DNA of 64,000 nt from positions 2,356,001-2,420,000 of the forward strand of contig NZ_AP029019.1 of the NCBI RefSeq assembly GCF_037101375.1, read 5' to 3'. Numbering within the stretch: the first letter of the stretch is position 1; the number at the start of each line of letters is the position of its first letter. The translations under genes and the position numbers were made by a program. Positions 17,680 through 27,138 of this stretch are shown here, piece by piece. The notes below the pieces were generated by a model. It ran no database searches and had not been told where the DNA came from. It saw only the letters and a program-made list of their open reading frames with translations. The stretch comes from Acidovorax sp. DW039. GTDB taxonomy: Bacteria; Pseudomonadota; Gammaproteobacteria; Burkholderiales; Burkholderiaceae_C.

Positions 17680-17705
17680 ACTAGGACAACTAGACAACTA
17701 GGACA
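17680..17705 (+). repeat. Short tandem repeat carrying the dsbB ribosome binding site
   Basis: Three consecutive near-identical units, ACTAGGACA, ACTAGACA, ACTAGGACA, end 3 bp before the dsbB ATG. The AGGA in the last unit is the only Shine-Dalgarno-like sequence there. Confidence 0.6.
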
Positions 17706-17708
17706 AGA

Positions 17709-18242
17709 ATGATGGTATTGAACTGGATCGATCAAGCCCCACGCCGTGTGCTGGCGCTCATCAGCGTTGCCTGCGTGGCCATGCTGGCCTTTGGCATGTA
17801 TCTGCAGCATGTGGTGGGGCTGGAGCCATGCCCCATGTGCATCGTGCAGCGGTATGCTCTTATTTTGGTAGCTGTCTGCGCAGGTCTGGCAAGCGCCAGA
17901 GGCTCAAAAGGCTGGTGGATGTGTTGGGGTGTGCTGGCGCTGGTGGCTTCTGGCTTTGGTGCCTTTGTGGCCGCGCGCCAAAGCTGGCTGCAGTGGTACC
18001 CCCCCGAGATCGCCACCTGTGGCCGTGACTTCTACGGCATGATCGAGAACTACCCCATCAGCCGCGCCATCCCCATGATCTTCCGTGGCTCGGGCGACTG
18101 CACCGCCATTGACTGGACGTTTCTGGGCGGCTCCATTGCCAACTGGTCGTTCATCTGCTTTGTGGGCTTTGGGCTGGTGCTTCTGGCACTGCTGGTGCGT
18201 GGGCTCAAAGGCAGCCAGCCCGCACGGTTCTCTGCTGCCTGA
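17709..18242 (+). CDS. dsbB: Disulfide bond formation protein DsbB
   Basis: The 177-residue protein has four membrane segments. The first periplasmic loop carries Cys41-Pro-Met-Cys44 within GLEPCPMCIVQRYA. The second loop holds the other redox pair, in IATCGRDFYG and GSGDCTAIDW. DsbB passes electrons from reduced DsbA to quinones in the inner membrane. The usual QR motif after the CxxC is present (VQRYA). Residues ~49-68, covering the second membrane segment's end and the cytoplasmic loop, are encoded by a copy of the dispersed repeat. Start: two adjacent ATGs (17709, 17712), with AGGA in a tandem repeat upstream. It ends at a bidirectional terminator. Confidence 0.93.
   Translation: MMVLNWIDQAPRRVLALISVACVAMLAFGMYLQHVVGLEPCPMCIVQRYALILVAVCAGLASARGSKGWWMCWGVLALVASGFGAFVAARQSWLQWYPPEIATCGRDFYGMIENYPISRAIPMIFRGSGDCTAIDWTFLGGSIANWSFICFVGFGLVLLALLVRGLKGSQPARFSAA
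17854..17910 (+). repeat. Dispersed repeat copy inside the dsbB coding region, copy 3
   Basis: TGCTCTTATTTTGGTAGCTG...GCAAGCGCCAGAGGCTCAAAAG aligns with the intergenic copies over its whole length: GCTC, TAGCTG, CTGCGC, AAGCGCCAGAGGC, A-rich end. The dsbB frame passes through it intact. Confidence 0.65.
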
Positions 18243-18273
18243 AGCAGCGGGTTGTTGTCAGTCCCGTGACGAA

Positions 18274-18300
18274 AAAGGCGCTCTGATGAGCGCCTTTTGT
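18274..18300. terminator. Bidirectional terminator between dsbB and the GST gene
   Basis: AAAGGCGCTC (18274-18283) and GAGCGCCTTT (18288-18297) form a 10-bp stem with a TGAT loop. T-rich flanks occur on both strands. It serves convergent dsbB and the minus-strand GST gene. Confidence 0.88.
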
Positions 18301-18369
18301 TTTTCTTTGGTTTTTCCGTTGCGGGCGTTGAAGTCTGCAGAACAGGAACTGATGGGCTCGGTGATGCGG

Positions 18370-19035
18370 TCAAGAGGGCGCGTGCGTCGGCGGAAACTCC
18401 ACCCCCGCTGTTCCTTCTTCCCATGGCGGGAACTTGTCCATCACGCTGGCGAGAAGTGCGCTGCCTTGAAACTGTTCCAGCCACGCTTGCAGATGGGGCC
18501 ACGGCTGTGCGGCCCATGCCTCTGCGTCAATGCCTGCGTACTGCCGAACAAATGGCGCAATCGCCATGTCTGCCAGGCTCGCATGGTGGCCAAACAGGTA
18601 GGGCGTTGTGGCTAGGCCGTCGTTCAGTTGGCCAAGCCAGGCCGTGGCTGCCGTGCGCTCTGCCTCCACATCGGCACCGGGGTAACGGCTGGGGTACTTG
18701 CATCGGTCCAGCGCGTGTTTGAAAGGGCCATCGCATTGCGCTACCAGGGCCAGCATGTCGGCCACGGTGCCCCGGCTGGGCTGGAGCCACCGCTCGGGGT
18801 CATGGAGGGCCAGGGCCCAGTGCATGATGTCCAGGCTTTGTTCTAGCACCTGGCCGCTGGGCAGTACCAGCACAGGCACCGTGCCCTTGGGGGACGCTTG
18901 TAGCAACGCCTGGGGCTTGTTGCGCAGCACCACCTCGCGCAGTTCGCACGCTTGGCCGCTCACGGCCAGCGCCAGGCGTGCGCGCATGGCGTAAGGGCAG
19001 CGGCGAAAAGAGTAGAGGATGGGCAGGGCGGTCAT
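18370..19035 (-). CDS. Glutathione S-transferase (Cys-type, omega/Grx2-like)
   Basis: The 221-residue protein has an N-terminal thioredoxin-like domain beginning MTALPILYSFRRCPYAMRAR, with Cys13 in a CPYA motif typical of glutathionyl lyases or Grx2/omega GSTs. The GSH-binding PKGTVPVLVLPSGQVLEQSL stretch follows, then a helical C-terminal domain (~85-215). Such enzymes perform thiol transfer or reductive deglutathionylation rather than classical conjugation; the substrate is unknown. Its start overlaps the trhO stop (ATGA), so the two genes are translationally coupled. Confidence 0.85.
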   Translation of the reverse strand: MTALPILYSFRRCPYAMRARLALAVSGQACELREVVLRNKPQALLQASPKGTVPVLVLPSGQVLEQSLDIMHWALALHDPERWLQPSRGTVADMLALVAQCDGPFKHALDRCKYPSRYPGADVEAERTAATAWLGQLNDGLATTPYLFGHHASLADMAIAPFVRQYAGIDAEAWAAQPWPHLQAWLEQFQGSALLASVMDKFPPWEEGTAGVEFPPTHAPS

Positions 19036-20024
19036 GGGGCTTCGTCCTGCTCGGAGTAAGGTGTTGTCACAGGTGCCGTGCTACCGGGCTGGCGGGCGCC
19101 GATATGTTCCTGGCCCCGCTGTGCGGCCAGCTGCATTTGCCGCTCGCGTTCAGCCAGGGCACGTTCTTGCTCTGGGGTGCGGGTGCCGTGGCAGTAAGGG
19201 CAGCTTACGCCGCGTACGTAGTGGGGGTGCGCCAATTCGGCCTCTCCCAAGGGCATGCGGCACGACCGGCACAGCTGGTAGCTCCCCTGGGTCAGCCCGT
19301 GGCCTACCGAGACGCGCTCGTCAAAGACAAAGCATTCACCCCGCCAGCGGCTGTCTTCTTCGGGCACGGTTTCCAGGTACTTGAGGATGCCGCCCTCCAG
19401 GTGGTACACCTCGTCAAAGCCCTGTGATTTGAGCAGGGCGGTGGATTTTTCGCAGCGTATGCCACCGGTGCAGAACATGGCCACCTTGGGCTTACCTTCC
19501 AGCACGCCGCCGGGTTGCGATTGCTGCGCCACCCAGGCCGGAAACTCCGCAAAGCTGCGGGTGTGCGGGTTGATGGCCCGCTCAAAAGTGCCTATGCCCA
19601 CTTCGTAGTCGTTGCGTGTGTCGATCACGACCACACTCGGGTCGGTGATCAGCGCATTCCAGTCCTGCGGCTTGACGTACTGGCCCGCATTGCGCGCCGG
19701 GTTCAGGCCCGGCACCCCGAGGGTGACGATCTCTTTCTTGAGCCGCACTCGCATGCGATAGAACGGCATGTGGTCTGTCGCGGCCTCTTTGTGTTGCAGG
19801 GCCGCAAAGCGGCTGTCGCTGCGCAGCCAGTCCAGCACCGCTTGGACGCCCGCAGGGGTTCCGGCAATGGTGCCGTTGATGCCCTCATGCGCCAAAAGCA
19901 GCATGCCGCGCACCCCATGGGCGTCGCACTGCGCCTGCAGCGGCGCGCGCAGGTCTGCAAAGTCCGGCAGATCAACGAACTGGTAGAGCGCTGCAGTCAG
20001 AAAGCGGGGAGGGGAGAAGGACAT
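19032..20024 (-). CDS. trhO: tRNA uridine(34) hydroxylase TrhO (rhodanese family)
   Basis: ATG at 20024 (MSFSPPRFLTAALYQFVDL) fits the family N-terminus and gives 330 residues; the frame is open 21 codons further upstream. An N-terminal acylphosphatase-like domain (GMLLLAHEGINGTIAG) is followed by a rhodanese domain (VVIDTRNDYEVGIGTF) with the catalytic loop CTGGIRCEKS. C-terminal cysteines in QLCRSCRMPLG and VSCPYCHG look like a metal-binding knuckle. TrhO (YceA) hydroxylates U34 of certain tRNAs using molecular oxygen. It is the first gene of a two-gene unit with the GST. Confidence 0.92.
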   Translation of the reverse strand: MSFSPPRFLTAALYQFVDLPDFADLRAPLQAQCDAHGVRGMLLLAHEGINGTIAGTPAGVQAVLDWLRSDSRFAALQHKEAATDHMPFYRMRVRLKKEIVTLGVPGLNPARNAGQYVKPQDWNALITDPSVVVIDTRNDYEVGIGTFERAINPHTRSFAEFPAWVAQQSQPGGVLEGKPKVAMFCTGGIRCEKSTALLKSQGFDEVYHLEGGILKYLETVPEEDSRWRGECFVFDERVSVGHGLTQGSYQLCRSCRMPLGEAELAHPHYVRGVSCPYCHGTRTPEQERALAERERQMQLAAQRGQEHIGARQPGSTAPVTTPYSEQDEAP

Positions 20025-20146
20025 CTTGTGGCAGAGGGCCTGAGAGATGAAAAAAGGCCGGGAAAGGACGGGGATGATAGCGGCCACATTTCGTTACGAT
20101 GGCGTGGTTTGCGATTGCCCCACGCGCCTCCCCACCATTACAGACC

Positions 20147-21781
20147 ATGAGCTCGCAGCCCCCAGGCCCCCACACCATGGGCCATGCCCCGTCAACCCTG
20201 CTGCAGCGTCGGCTGGAGCAGCTCAACCGCATTGGTGCCGATCTTTCGCGCGAGCAGGACATTGACCGTTTGCTCGAAAGCATTCTGGAGGCCGCCCGCG
20301 CTCTGGTCGGGGCCGATGGCTCCACCCTCTACACCGTGACGGAAGACGGTCATGCGCTGCGGTTTGCCATGCTGCGCACGCATTCGCTGGGGCTGCGGCT
20401 GGGTGGCACCACAGGCAATGCAATTGATTTTCCGCTGCTGCCGTTGCGCCGGCCGGATGGAGCGCCCAACGACACCCTGGTGGCCGCGTTTGCGGCCATT
20501 CACCAGCGTACGGTGAACATTGCGGACGCCTATTGCCAGCAGAGTTTTGATTTTTCTGGCACCCGTGCGTTTGATGAGCGCATGGGCTACCGCTCGCAGT
20601 CCTTCCTGGCGGTGCCCATGAAGAACCACGAGGGCGAGCTGATCGGGGTGCTGCAGCTCATCAACGCGCTGGACCCTGAGACGGGCGAAGTGCTGGCGTT
20701 TTCTGCGGACGACCAGAGCCTGGCGGAGTCGCTGGCCTCGCAGGCGGCGATTGCCTTGAGCAACCGCTTGCTGATCACGCAGCTGGAGCGGCTGTTCGAG
20801 TCCTTCGTCAACCTCATCAACGTGGCCATTGATGAAAAGTCGCCCTACACCGGTGGACACTGCCAGCGGGTGCCTGCGCTGACGATGATGCTGGCCGAGG
20901 CAGCACATGCCGCGCAGCACGGGCCGCTGGCAGATTTCCGCATGACCGACCGGGACCGCTACGAACTCAAGATGGCGGGGCTGCTGCACGACTGCGGAAA
21001 AATCACCACGCCCGTGCATGTGGTGGACAAGGCCACCAAGCTGCAGACGCTGTATGACCGCATCGGGCTGATCGATACCCGCACCGAGGTTCTCAAACGC
21101 GATGCAGAACTGGCCGCCTTGCGTCAGCAGCTTGCCTTGCGCCCCGTGGTGGACGCTGCGGCCGAGCAAAAAGTGCAAGACGCCCTGCAGCAAGAACTGG
21201 CCAGCCTGGACGGTGACCGCGAGTTTCTGCGCCGCTGCAACGTGGGTGCGGAGGCTATGGCGGCACAAGACCAGCAGCGCGTGCGCGACATTGCCCAGCA
21301 GCGCCAGTGGCGCAGCCCGGCCGGGGTGCAGACCAGCTTTCTGACCGCCGACGAGGTGGAGAACCTGACCATCCGCTCGGGCACGCTGACGCAGGCAGAG
21401 CGTGACGTGATCAACCACCACATCGTGGCCACCAACCGCATGCTGGAGACGCTGCCCTGGCCCCGGCACCTGAGCCATGTGCCCGAGTACGCCGGAGGCC
21501 ATCACGAGCGCATGGACGGCAAAGGCTACCCGCGGGGGCTGACGCGCGAGCAGATGTCATGGCAGGCCCGCATGATGGGCATTGCCGATGTGTTCGAGGC
21601 ACTCACCGCTGCAGACCGCCCCTACAAAAGCGGCATGACCTTGTCGCAGGCCCTGGCCATCATGCGCCGCATGTGCGACAACGGCCATATCGACCCCGAC
21701 CTCTTTGACGTGTTCGTGCAGCAGGGGGTGCATCTGCGCTATGCGCAGGAGTTTCTGGACCCCGCGCAGTGCGATCTTTGA
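20147..21781 (+). CDS. GAF and HD-GYP domain protein (probable c-di-GMP phosphodiesterase)
   Basis: The frame is open from 20099; ATG 20147 (MSSQPPGPHTMG) is my working start and 20177 is also possible, since no strong ribosome site marks any of them. The product is about 544 residues. A GAF domain (~25-195) includes DGSTLYTV and SFLAVPMKNHEGELIGVLQLIN. The HD-GYP domain has HTGGHCQRV-type residues (YTGGHCQRVP), the metal ligands HDCGK (~281) and HHERMDGKGYPRG (~451). Between HDCGK...DKATKL and TLTQAERDVINHH lies a charged, helical insertion of roughly 100 residues not seen in canonical domains. All key HD-GYP residues are intact, so c-di-GMP hydrolysis is expected. Confidence 0.88.
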   Translation: MSSQPPGPHTMGHAPSTLLQRRLEQLNRIGADLSREQDIDRLLESILEAARALVGADGSTLYTVTEDGHALRFAMLRTHSLGLRLGGTTGNAIDFPLLPLRRPDGAPNDTLVAAFAAIHQRTVNIADAYCQQSFDFSGTRAFDERMGYRSQSFLAVPMKNHEGELIGVLQLINALDPETGEVLAFSADDQSLAESLASQAAIALSNRLLITQLERLFESFVNLINVAIDEKSPYTGGHCQRVPALTMMLAEAAHAAQHGPLADFRMTDRDRYELKMAGLLHDCGKITTPVHVVDKATKLQTLYDRIGLIDTRTEVLKRDAELAALRQQLALRPVVDAAAEQKVQDALQQELASLDGDREFLRRCNVGAEAMAAQDQQRVRDIAQQRQWRSPAGVQTSFLTADEVENLTIRSGTLTQAERDVINHHIVATNRMLETLPWPRHLSHVPEYAGGHHERMDGKGYPRGLTREQMSWQARMMGIADVFEALTAADRPYKSGMTLSQALAIMRRMCDNGHIDPDLFDVFVQQGVHLRYAQEFLDPAQCDL

Positions 21782-21783
21782 AT

Positions 21784-21840
21784 TGCTATGAATTCAATAG
21801 CTGCTTGCGCTTGATCAATAAGCGCTAGAGGCCATTTTGG
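21784..21840 (+). repeat. Dispersed AGCTGCTTGCGC-type repeat, copy 4
   Basis: TGCTATGAATTCAATAGCTG...AATAAGCGCTAGAGGCCATTTT begins 3 bp after the HD-GYP stop codon, between convergent genes. Confidence 0.85.
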
Positions 21841-21866
21841 CTTGAGGCTTCCGGGCTCTGCAGCGC

Positions 21867-22541
21867 TCAGGCTGACTCATCGCCCTGCTCAGACACCGCT
21901 GTTGTATCGGTAGGCTCCTGCGGTGCAGTGCGCTGCAACTCGTAGGCCCGGGCAAAGGTGTCCACCGCGCGGTGGGCGCGTGCATGGATTTCGGCTTTGG
22001 TCAGCGGGGGCGGGTTGCGGTAGTACCAGCGCGGCTGGATTTCTGCCTGCATCAAGGCGATGAACTGTTGCGCCGCCAGCACCGTGTCGGCCTTGCGCAT
22101 GCTGCCTTGGTCCATCACGCGGCCAAAAAATGCGGCCAGGTCCGTGGTGCCGCATTTCGGGCCTGCTTCGTAGAACAGCTCGCCCATGTTGGAGTTTCCC
22201 GCTTCGGCCAGCACCATGCGGTGCGTGGCCATGATCTGCTCACTGCACATGAATACCGCCAGGGTCTCTGCAAACCTGCACAGCACCTCGTAGACGCCTG
22301 CACTGATGTCATGCGCGGCCAGCGCGTCGAAGGCTGGGCGCACATGCTGCTCCCCGGCAGCTTTTGTCACCGCCTGGAAAAGTGCTTCCTTGGAAGGGTA
22401 GTAGCCGTAGATCGTGGACTTGGAGCCGCCAATGCGGCGAACGATCTCGGCCATGGAGGCGCGCTCAAAACCGAATTCAAGGAACACCTGGGACGCGACT
22501 TCCAGGATGGCCTCGCGCCGTGCTTCCGTCCGAACCTTCAT
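21867..22541 (-). CDS. TetR-family repressor of the RND efflux operon
   Basis: The 224-residue regulator has an N-terminal TetR helix-turn-helix (residues ~8-55: ILEVASQVFLEFGFERASMA, then IVRRIGGSKSTIYGYYPSKEALF). A C-terminal ligand-binding domain of the AefR/AcrR-like type follows. A strong ribosome site (AGGAG, 8 nt upstream) supports the start at 22541. It is transcribed divergently from the acrA-like gene, with facing promoters and a palindromic operator between them, so it most likely represses the pump and itself and is released by pump substrates. A second TetR gene lies at the far end of the operon. Confidence 0.9.
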   Translation of the reverse strand: MKVRTEARREAILEVASQVFLEFGFERASMAEIVRRIGGSKSTIYGYYPSKEALFQAVTKAAGEQHVRPAFDALAAHDISAGVYEVLCRFAETLAVFMCSEQIMATHRMVLAEAGNSNMGELFYEAGPKCGTTDLAAFFGRVMDQGSMRKADTVLAAQQFIALMQAEIQPRWYYRNPPPLTKAEIHARAHRAVDTFARAYELQRTAPQEPTDTTAVSEQGDESA

Positions 22542-22578
22542 CGTGTCTCCTTAACTGTACTGATGAGTCTATTTTTGC

Positions 22579-22608
22579 TTGACAAGTTGAATGTGTCAAT
22601 TTGATAAT
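22579..22608 (+). promoter_or_regulatory. Promoter of the RND efflux operon
   Basis: TTGACA (22579-22584) and GATAAT (22603-22608) are separated by 18 bp. On the opposite strand TTGACA (complement of 22594-22599) with AAAAAT (complement of 22571-22576) at 17 bp forms a facing promoter for the tetR gene. The two -35 boxes thus make an inverted repeat TTGACA-N9-TGTCAA. Confidence 0.7.
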
Positions 22609-22618
22609 CGTCAATACC

Positions 22619-22632
22619 GTACCGTTCGGTAC
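22619..22632. promoter_or_regulatory. TetR operator candidate
   Basis: GTACCGTTCGGTAC, with 6-bp perfect arms around TT, lies about 10 bp after the pump promoter's -10, at the expected transcription start. Binding here would block the pump promoter and lie upstream of the tetR promoter. Confidence 0.65.
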
Positions 22633-22697
22633 ATTTAATTGGTATTTTCAACCTGTCAGCACATCCAACCGGGGTGTGTGGCAAAGGAGCTTTGTTC

Positions 22698-23954
22698 ATG
22701 CGCCTGCATACTGTTTTTCTCCGGCCTGCAGCCTCACTGGCGGCCGTTTCTGCCCTCGTCCTGGCCGCCTGCGGCGAAGCTCCCAAGCCCCCTGCCACGG
22801 GCGGGCAGGGCACGCCACAAGTCAGCGTGGTCACGGTGCAACCCCAAAAGCTGGCCTTGACCACCGAGCTGCCCGGCCGCGTAGCCCCTGCACTCATTGC
22901 CGAAGTGCGCCCCCAGATCACTGGCCTGGTGCTGCAGCGCCGCTTCAAGGAAGGCAGCGATGTCAAGGCGGGCGACCTGCTGTACCAGATTGACCCCGCC
23001 ACCTACCGCGCCAACGTGGACAGCGCCCAGGCTACCCTGGCAAAAGCCGAGGCCAACCTGGTCACGGTGCGCCTGAAGGCGGGTCGCTACAAGGAGCTGG
23101 CCGCCATCAAGGCTGTGAGCCAGCAGGATGCGGATGACGCTGCAGCATCGCTGCAGCAGGCCGAAGCCGAGGTCAGCTCCGCCCGCGCGGCGCTGCAAAC
23201 CCAGCGCATCAACCTGGACTACACCCGCATCACCTCGCCCATCAGCGGGCGCATTGGCCGCTCCACCGTCACCCCCGGTGCACTGGTCACGGCCAACCAG
23301 GCCAGTGCCATGGCCACCGTGCAGCAGCTCGATCCGATCTATGTGGATGTCACGCAGTCCACAACCACGCTGCTGGCACTCAAGCGTTCCATGGACGCTG
23401 GCAAGCTCAAGGGCGGCACCGCCAAGGTGCGTCTGGTGCTCGAAGACGGCAGCGTGTATGCCCAGCCCGGCAAGCTGCAGTTCTCTGACGTGACCGTGGA
23501 CCAGACCACAGGTGCCGTCACCCTGCGTGCCGAGTTCCCCAACCCCCGTGCAGACCTGCTGCCTGGCATGTATGCCCGTGCTGTGCTGGAGGAAGGTGTG
23601 CTGGAGCAGGCCCTGCTGGTGCCCCAGCCTGCGGTAGCGCGTGACAGCACCGGCAAGCCTTACGTCTACGTGGTGGGCGAGGGCGGCAAGCTGGAGCAGC
23701 GCATGCTGACCACCGACCGCATGGTGGGCGACCAGTGGCTGGTGAGCGGTGGCCTCAAGGCGGGTGAAGTGGTGGCTGTGGAAGGCCAGCAAAAGGCCCG
23801 CCCCGGTCAGCCCGTGCAGACCCAGCCCTACGCACCCGCCACCGCACAGAAGGGCGAGAGCAGCGCCGCGGTGCAAAAGACGGCTGATGCAGCGCCTGCC
23901 AAGGCCCAGAACTCCGTTGCTGCTGCCCCTGCGGCTGGCACCGGCACCCATTGA
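22698..23954 (+). CDS. acrA: RND efflux periplasmic adaptor (AcrA/MexA-like lipoprotein)
   Basis: ATG 22698 follows AAAGGAG and gives 418 residues with a lipoprotein signal peptide ending VLAAC (lipidation at Cys of ALVLAACGEAPK). The barrel-sandwich halves frame an alpha-hairpin (~95-165): QITGLVLQRRFKEGSDVKAG before, and INLDYTRITSPISGRIGRST after. The C-terminal ~45 residues are an Ala/Gln/Pro-rich tail absent from E. coli AcrA. It links the inner-membrane pump to the outer-membrane channel. It is the first gene of adaptor-pump-channel-TetR. Confidence 0.93.
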   Translation: MRLHTVFLRPAASLAAVSALVLAACGEAPKPPATGGQGTPQVSVVTVQPQKLALTTELPGRVAPALIAEVRPQITGLVLQRRFKEGSDVKAGDLLYQIDPATYRANVDSAQATLAKAEANLVTVRLKAGRYKELAAIKAVSQQDADDAAASLQQAEAEVSSARAALQTQRINLDYTRITSPISGRIGRSTVTPGALVTANQASAMATVQQLDPIYVDVTQSTTTLLALKRSMDAGKLKGGTAKVRLVLEDGSVYAQPGKLQFSDVTVDQTTGAVTLRAEFPNPRADLLPGMYARAVLEEGVLEQALLVPQPAVARDSTGKPYVYVVGEGGKLEQRMLTTDRMVGDQWLVSGGLKAGEVVAVEGQQKARPGQPVQTQPYAPATAQKGESSAAVQKTADAAPAKAQNSVAAAPAAGTGTH

Positions 23955-23975
23955 GCATCCCACCGAGAGATTCCC

Positions 23976-26900
23976 ATGGCCCGTTTTTTCATAGACCGCC
24001 CCATCTTCGCGTGGGTGCTATCCATCATCACCATGCTGGCCGGTGTGATGGCAGTGCTGACACTGCCCATCGCCCAGTACCCCAGCATTGCCCCGCCCGC
24101 CATTGCCATCTCGGCTTCGTACCCCGGCGCATCGTCCAAGACGCTGGAAGACACCGTAACCCAGGTCATCGAGCAGAAGATGAAGGGGCTGGACCGGCTG
24201 TCGTACATCTCGTCCACCAGCGAGTCGTCGGGCAGCGTGACCATCACCCTCACGTTCGAGACCGGTACCAACCCCGACACCGCCCAGGTGCAGGTGCAGA
24301 ACAAGCTGGCCCTGGCCACGCCCCTGCTGCCGCAAGAAGTGCAGCAACAGGGCGTGCAGGTCACCAAGTCGGCCAACAACTTCCTGAACGTGCTGGCGTT
24401 CGTTTCGGAAGACGGCAAGCTCAACGGCTCTGACCTGTCCGACTACGTGGCCGCCAACGTGCAAGACCCGATCAGCCGCGTGGAAGGCGTGGGCGACACG
24501 ACCCTGTTCGGGTCGCAGTACGCCATGCGCATCTGGATGGACCCTGGCAAGCTGAACAGCTACAACCTCACACCGCTGGACGTGAAGGCAGCCATTCAGG
24601 CCCAGAACGCACAGGTGTCTGCAGGCCAGATCGGTGGCTTGCCCTCGGTGCCCGAGCAGCAGCTCAACGCCACCATCACTGCGCAAACCCGCCTGAAGAC
24701 AGCCGAGGAGTTTGCCGAGATTCTGCTGCGCACCCAGACCAACGGCGCTGCCGTGCGCCTGAAGGACGTTGCCCGCATTGAACTGGGTGGCGAGAGCTAT
24801 GCCACCGTGGCGCGCTACAACGGCATGCCCGCAGCCGGTCTGGCCATCAAGCTGGCCACCGGTGCCAATGCCCTCAACACCGTCAAGGGGGTGGATGCCA
24901 AGCTGGCCGAACTGAGCAAGTTCTTCCCGCCCGGCATGAAGGTCATCAAGCCCTATGACACGACGCCCTTCGTGCGCATCTCCATCCAGGAAGTGGTCAA
25001 GACCCTGGTGGAAGCCGTGGTGCTGGTGTTTGTGGTGATGTACCTGTTCCTGCAGAACTTCCGCGCCACGCTGATTCCCACCATCGCCGTGCCCGTGGTG
25101 TTGCTGGGCACGTTTGGGGTGCTGGCCGCATTCGGCTATTCGCTCAACACGCTGACCATGCTGGCCATGGTGCTGGCCATCGGGTTGCTGGTGGACGATG
25201 CCATTGTGGTGGTCGAGAACGTGGAGCGGGTGATGAGCGAAGAAGGGCTCTCACCGCTGGAGGCCACGCGCAAGTCCATGGGGCAGATCACCGGCGCGCT
25301 GGTGGGTGTGGCCCTGGTGCTGGCGGCCGTGTTCGTGCCCATGGCCTTCTTCGGTGGCTCCACAGGCGTCATCTACCGCCAGTTCACGGTGACCATCGTG
25401 TCGGCCATGACGCTGTCGGTGCTGGTGGCGATGATCCTGACGCCTGCGCTGTGCGCCACGCTGCTCAAGCCCGTGCCCAAGGGCCACGGCCTGGCCACCA
25501 AGGGTTTCTTTGGTGCCTTCAACCGCGCGTTTGACCGCAGCAACCGCGGCTACCAGGGCGTGGTCAAGAGCATCCTGAATCGCGGCGGACGCTGGATGGT
25601 GGGCTACGCCGTGCTGGTGGTGGCCGTGGGCTTTGTGTTCACCAAGATTCCCGCAGGCTTCCTGCCCGAGGAAGACCAGGGCACGCTGTTTGCCCTGGTG
25701 CAGTTGCCCCCCGGCTCGCCCCAGAAGAACACTGAAAAGGTGCTGGAGCAAGTACAGAAGCACTTTCTGGAAGACCAGAAGGACGCCGTAGACGCCATCT
25801 TCACCGTGGCAGGCTTCAGCTTTGCGGGTAGCGGGCAGAACGCGGGCTTTGCCTTCGTCAAGCTCAAGCCCTGGGACGAGCGCCCCGGTGCCGCCCTGAA
25901 GGCGCAGAACGTGGCCAACAAGGCCATGGGTGCCCTGTCGCAGATCCGCAATGCCTCGGTGTTTGCGTTTGCGCCTCCTGCCGTGTCTGAGCTGGGCAAC
26001 GCCAGCGGCTTTGACCTGATGCTGCAAGACCGTGCCAACCTGGGCCATGAGGCCCTGATGGCGGCGCGCAACCAGTTGCTGGGCGCGCTGATGAAGGAGC
26101 CCGGCCTGGTGGCGGTGCGCCCCAACGGCATGGAAGACGCGCCCCAGTTCCGTCTGGACATTGACGAACACAAGGCAGGCGCGCTGGGCCTGTCGATGAG
26201 CGACATCAACAACACCCTGTCGGCCGCGTGGGGCAGCAGCTATGTCAACGACTTCATCGACAAGGGTCGCGTGAAGAAGGTGTTTTTGCAGGCGGATGCA
26301 CCGCACCGCATGGCACCGGAAGACATCCACAAGTGGTACGTGCGCAATAGCAGCGGCACCATGGTTCCGTTCAGCGCCTTCTCCACCTTCAGCTGGACCA
26401 TGGGCTCGCCGCGCCTGGAGCGCTACAACGGTGTGCCTTCGGTCGAGATCATGGGGATGGCCTTGCCGGGGGCCATGTCCAGCGGTCAGGCACTGGATCT
26501 GGTGGAGCGCCATGCGTCTGAGCTGCCTGCGGGCATCGGCTTTGAATGGACAGGCGTCTCGCGCCAGGAGCGTGAGGCCGGTGGTCGTGCAACGCTGCTG
26601 TATGCCGTGTCCCTCCTGGTGGTGTTCCTGTGTCTGGCAGCGTTGTATGAGAGCTGGTCGATTCCGTTCTCGGTGCTGCTGGTGGTGCCGCTGGGGGTGC
26701 TGGGCACGCTGGTGGGTGCGATCCTGACCTGGAAGATGAACGACGTGTACTTCCAGGTGGGCTTGCTCACCACGGTGGGGCTTGCGTCCAAGAACGCGAT
26801 CCTGATTGTGGAATTTGCCAAGGAGCTGTACGCCCAGGGACATTCGCTGGTGGATTCCGCCATCACTGCGGCCCGCATGCGGCTGCGCCCCATCCTGATG

Positions 26901-27137
26901 ACGTCGCTCGCCTTCATCCTGGGGGTGCTGCCCCTGATGCTGAGCAAGGGCGCGGGTGCCGGTGCGCAAAACGCGCTGGGCACGGCCGTGGTGGGTGGCA
27001 TGGTGTCGGGCACGGTGCTGGCCATCTTCATGGTGCCGCTGTTCTTCGTGATTGTTCAAAAGCTGTTTGGGCGCAAGAAGCCAGAGGCTGGCCATGCCAT
27101 GCCCGCAGCCACGCCCGCTTTGTCGGAGGGCCATTGA
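23976..27137 (+). CDS. acrB: RND multidrug efflux transporter (AcrB/MexB-like, HAE1 family)
   Basis: At 1053 residues it matches AcrB in length and architecture: 12 membrane segments and two large periplasmic loops. The N-terminus [17 protein letters not shown] is diagnostic of HAE1. The proton-relay residues are present as Asp-Asp in [18 protein letters not shown] (TM4) and Lys in [15 protein letters not shown] (TM10). It exports hydrophobic drugs, detergents or solvents from periplasm and inner leaflet using the proton gradient. It starts 21 bp after the adaptor gene, with the channel gene immediately after. Exact substrates are not predictable. Confidence 0.95.
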   Translation: MARFFIDRPIFAWVLSIITMLAGVMAVLTLPIAQYPSIAPPAIAISASYPGASSKTLEDTVTQVIEQKMKGLDRLSYISSTSESSGSVTITLTFETGTNPDTAQVQVQNKLALATPLLPQEVQQQGVQVTKSANNFLNVLAFVSEDGKLNGSDLSDYVAANVQDPISRVEGVGDTTLFGSQYAMRIWMDPGKLNSYNLTPLDVKAAIQAQNAQVSAGQIGGLPSVPEQQLNATITAQTRLKTAEEFAEILLRTQTNGAAVRLKDVARIELGGESYATVARYNGMPAAGLAIKLATGANALNTVKGVDAKLAELSKFFPPGMKVIKPYDTTPFVRISIQEVVKTLVEAVVLVFVVMYLFLQNFRATLIPTIAVPVVLLGTFGVLAAFGYSLNTLTMLAMVLAIGLLVDDAIVVVENVERVMSEEGLSPLEATRKSMGQITGALVGVALVLAAVFVPMAFFGGSTGVIYRQFTVTIVSAMTLSVLVAMILTPALCATLLKPVPKGHGLATKGFFGAFNRAFDRSNRGYQGVVKSILNRGGRWMVGYAVLVVAVGFVFTKIPAGFLPEEDQGTLFALVQLPPGSPQKNTEKVLEQVQKHFLEDQKDAVDAIFTVAGFSFAGSGQNAGFAFVKLKPWDERPGAALKAQNVANKAMGALSQIRNASVFAFAPPAVSELGNASGFDLMLQDRANLGHEALMAARNQLLGALMKEPGLVAVRPNGMEDAPQFRLDIDEHKAGALGLSMSDINNTLSAAWGSSYVNDFIDKGRVKKVFLQADAPHRMAPEDIHKWYVRNSSGTMVPFSAFSTFSWTMGSPRLERYNGVPSVEIMGMALPGAMSSGQALDLVERHASELPAGIGFEWTGVSRQEREAGGRATLLYAVSLLVVFLCLAALYESWSIPFSVLLVVPLGVLGTLVGAILTWKMNDVYFQVGLLTTVGLASKNAILIVEFAKELYAQGHSLVDSAITAARMRLRPILMTSLAFILGVLPLMLSKGAGAGAQNALGTAVVGGMVSGTVLAIFMVPLFFVIVQKLFGRKKPEAGHAMPAATPALSEGH

Positions 27138-27138
27138 A

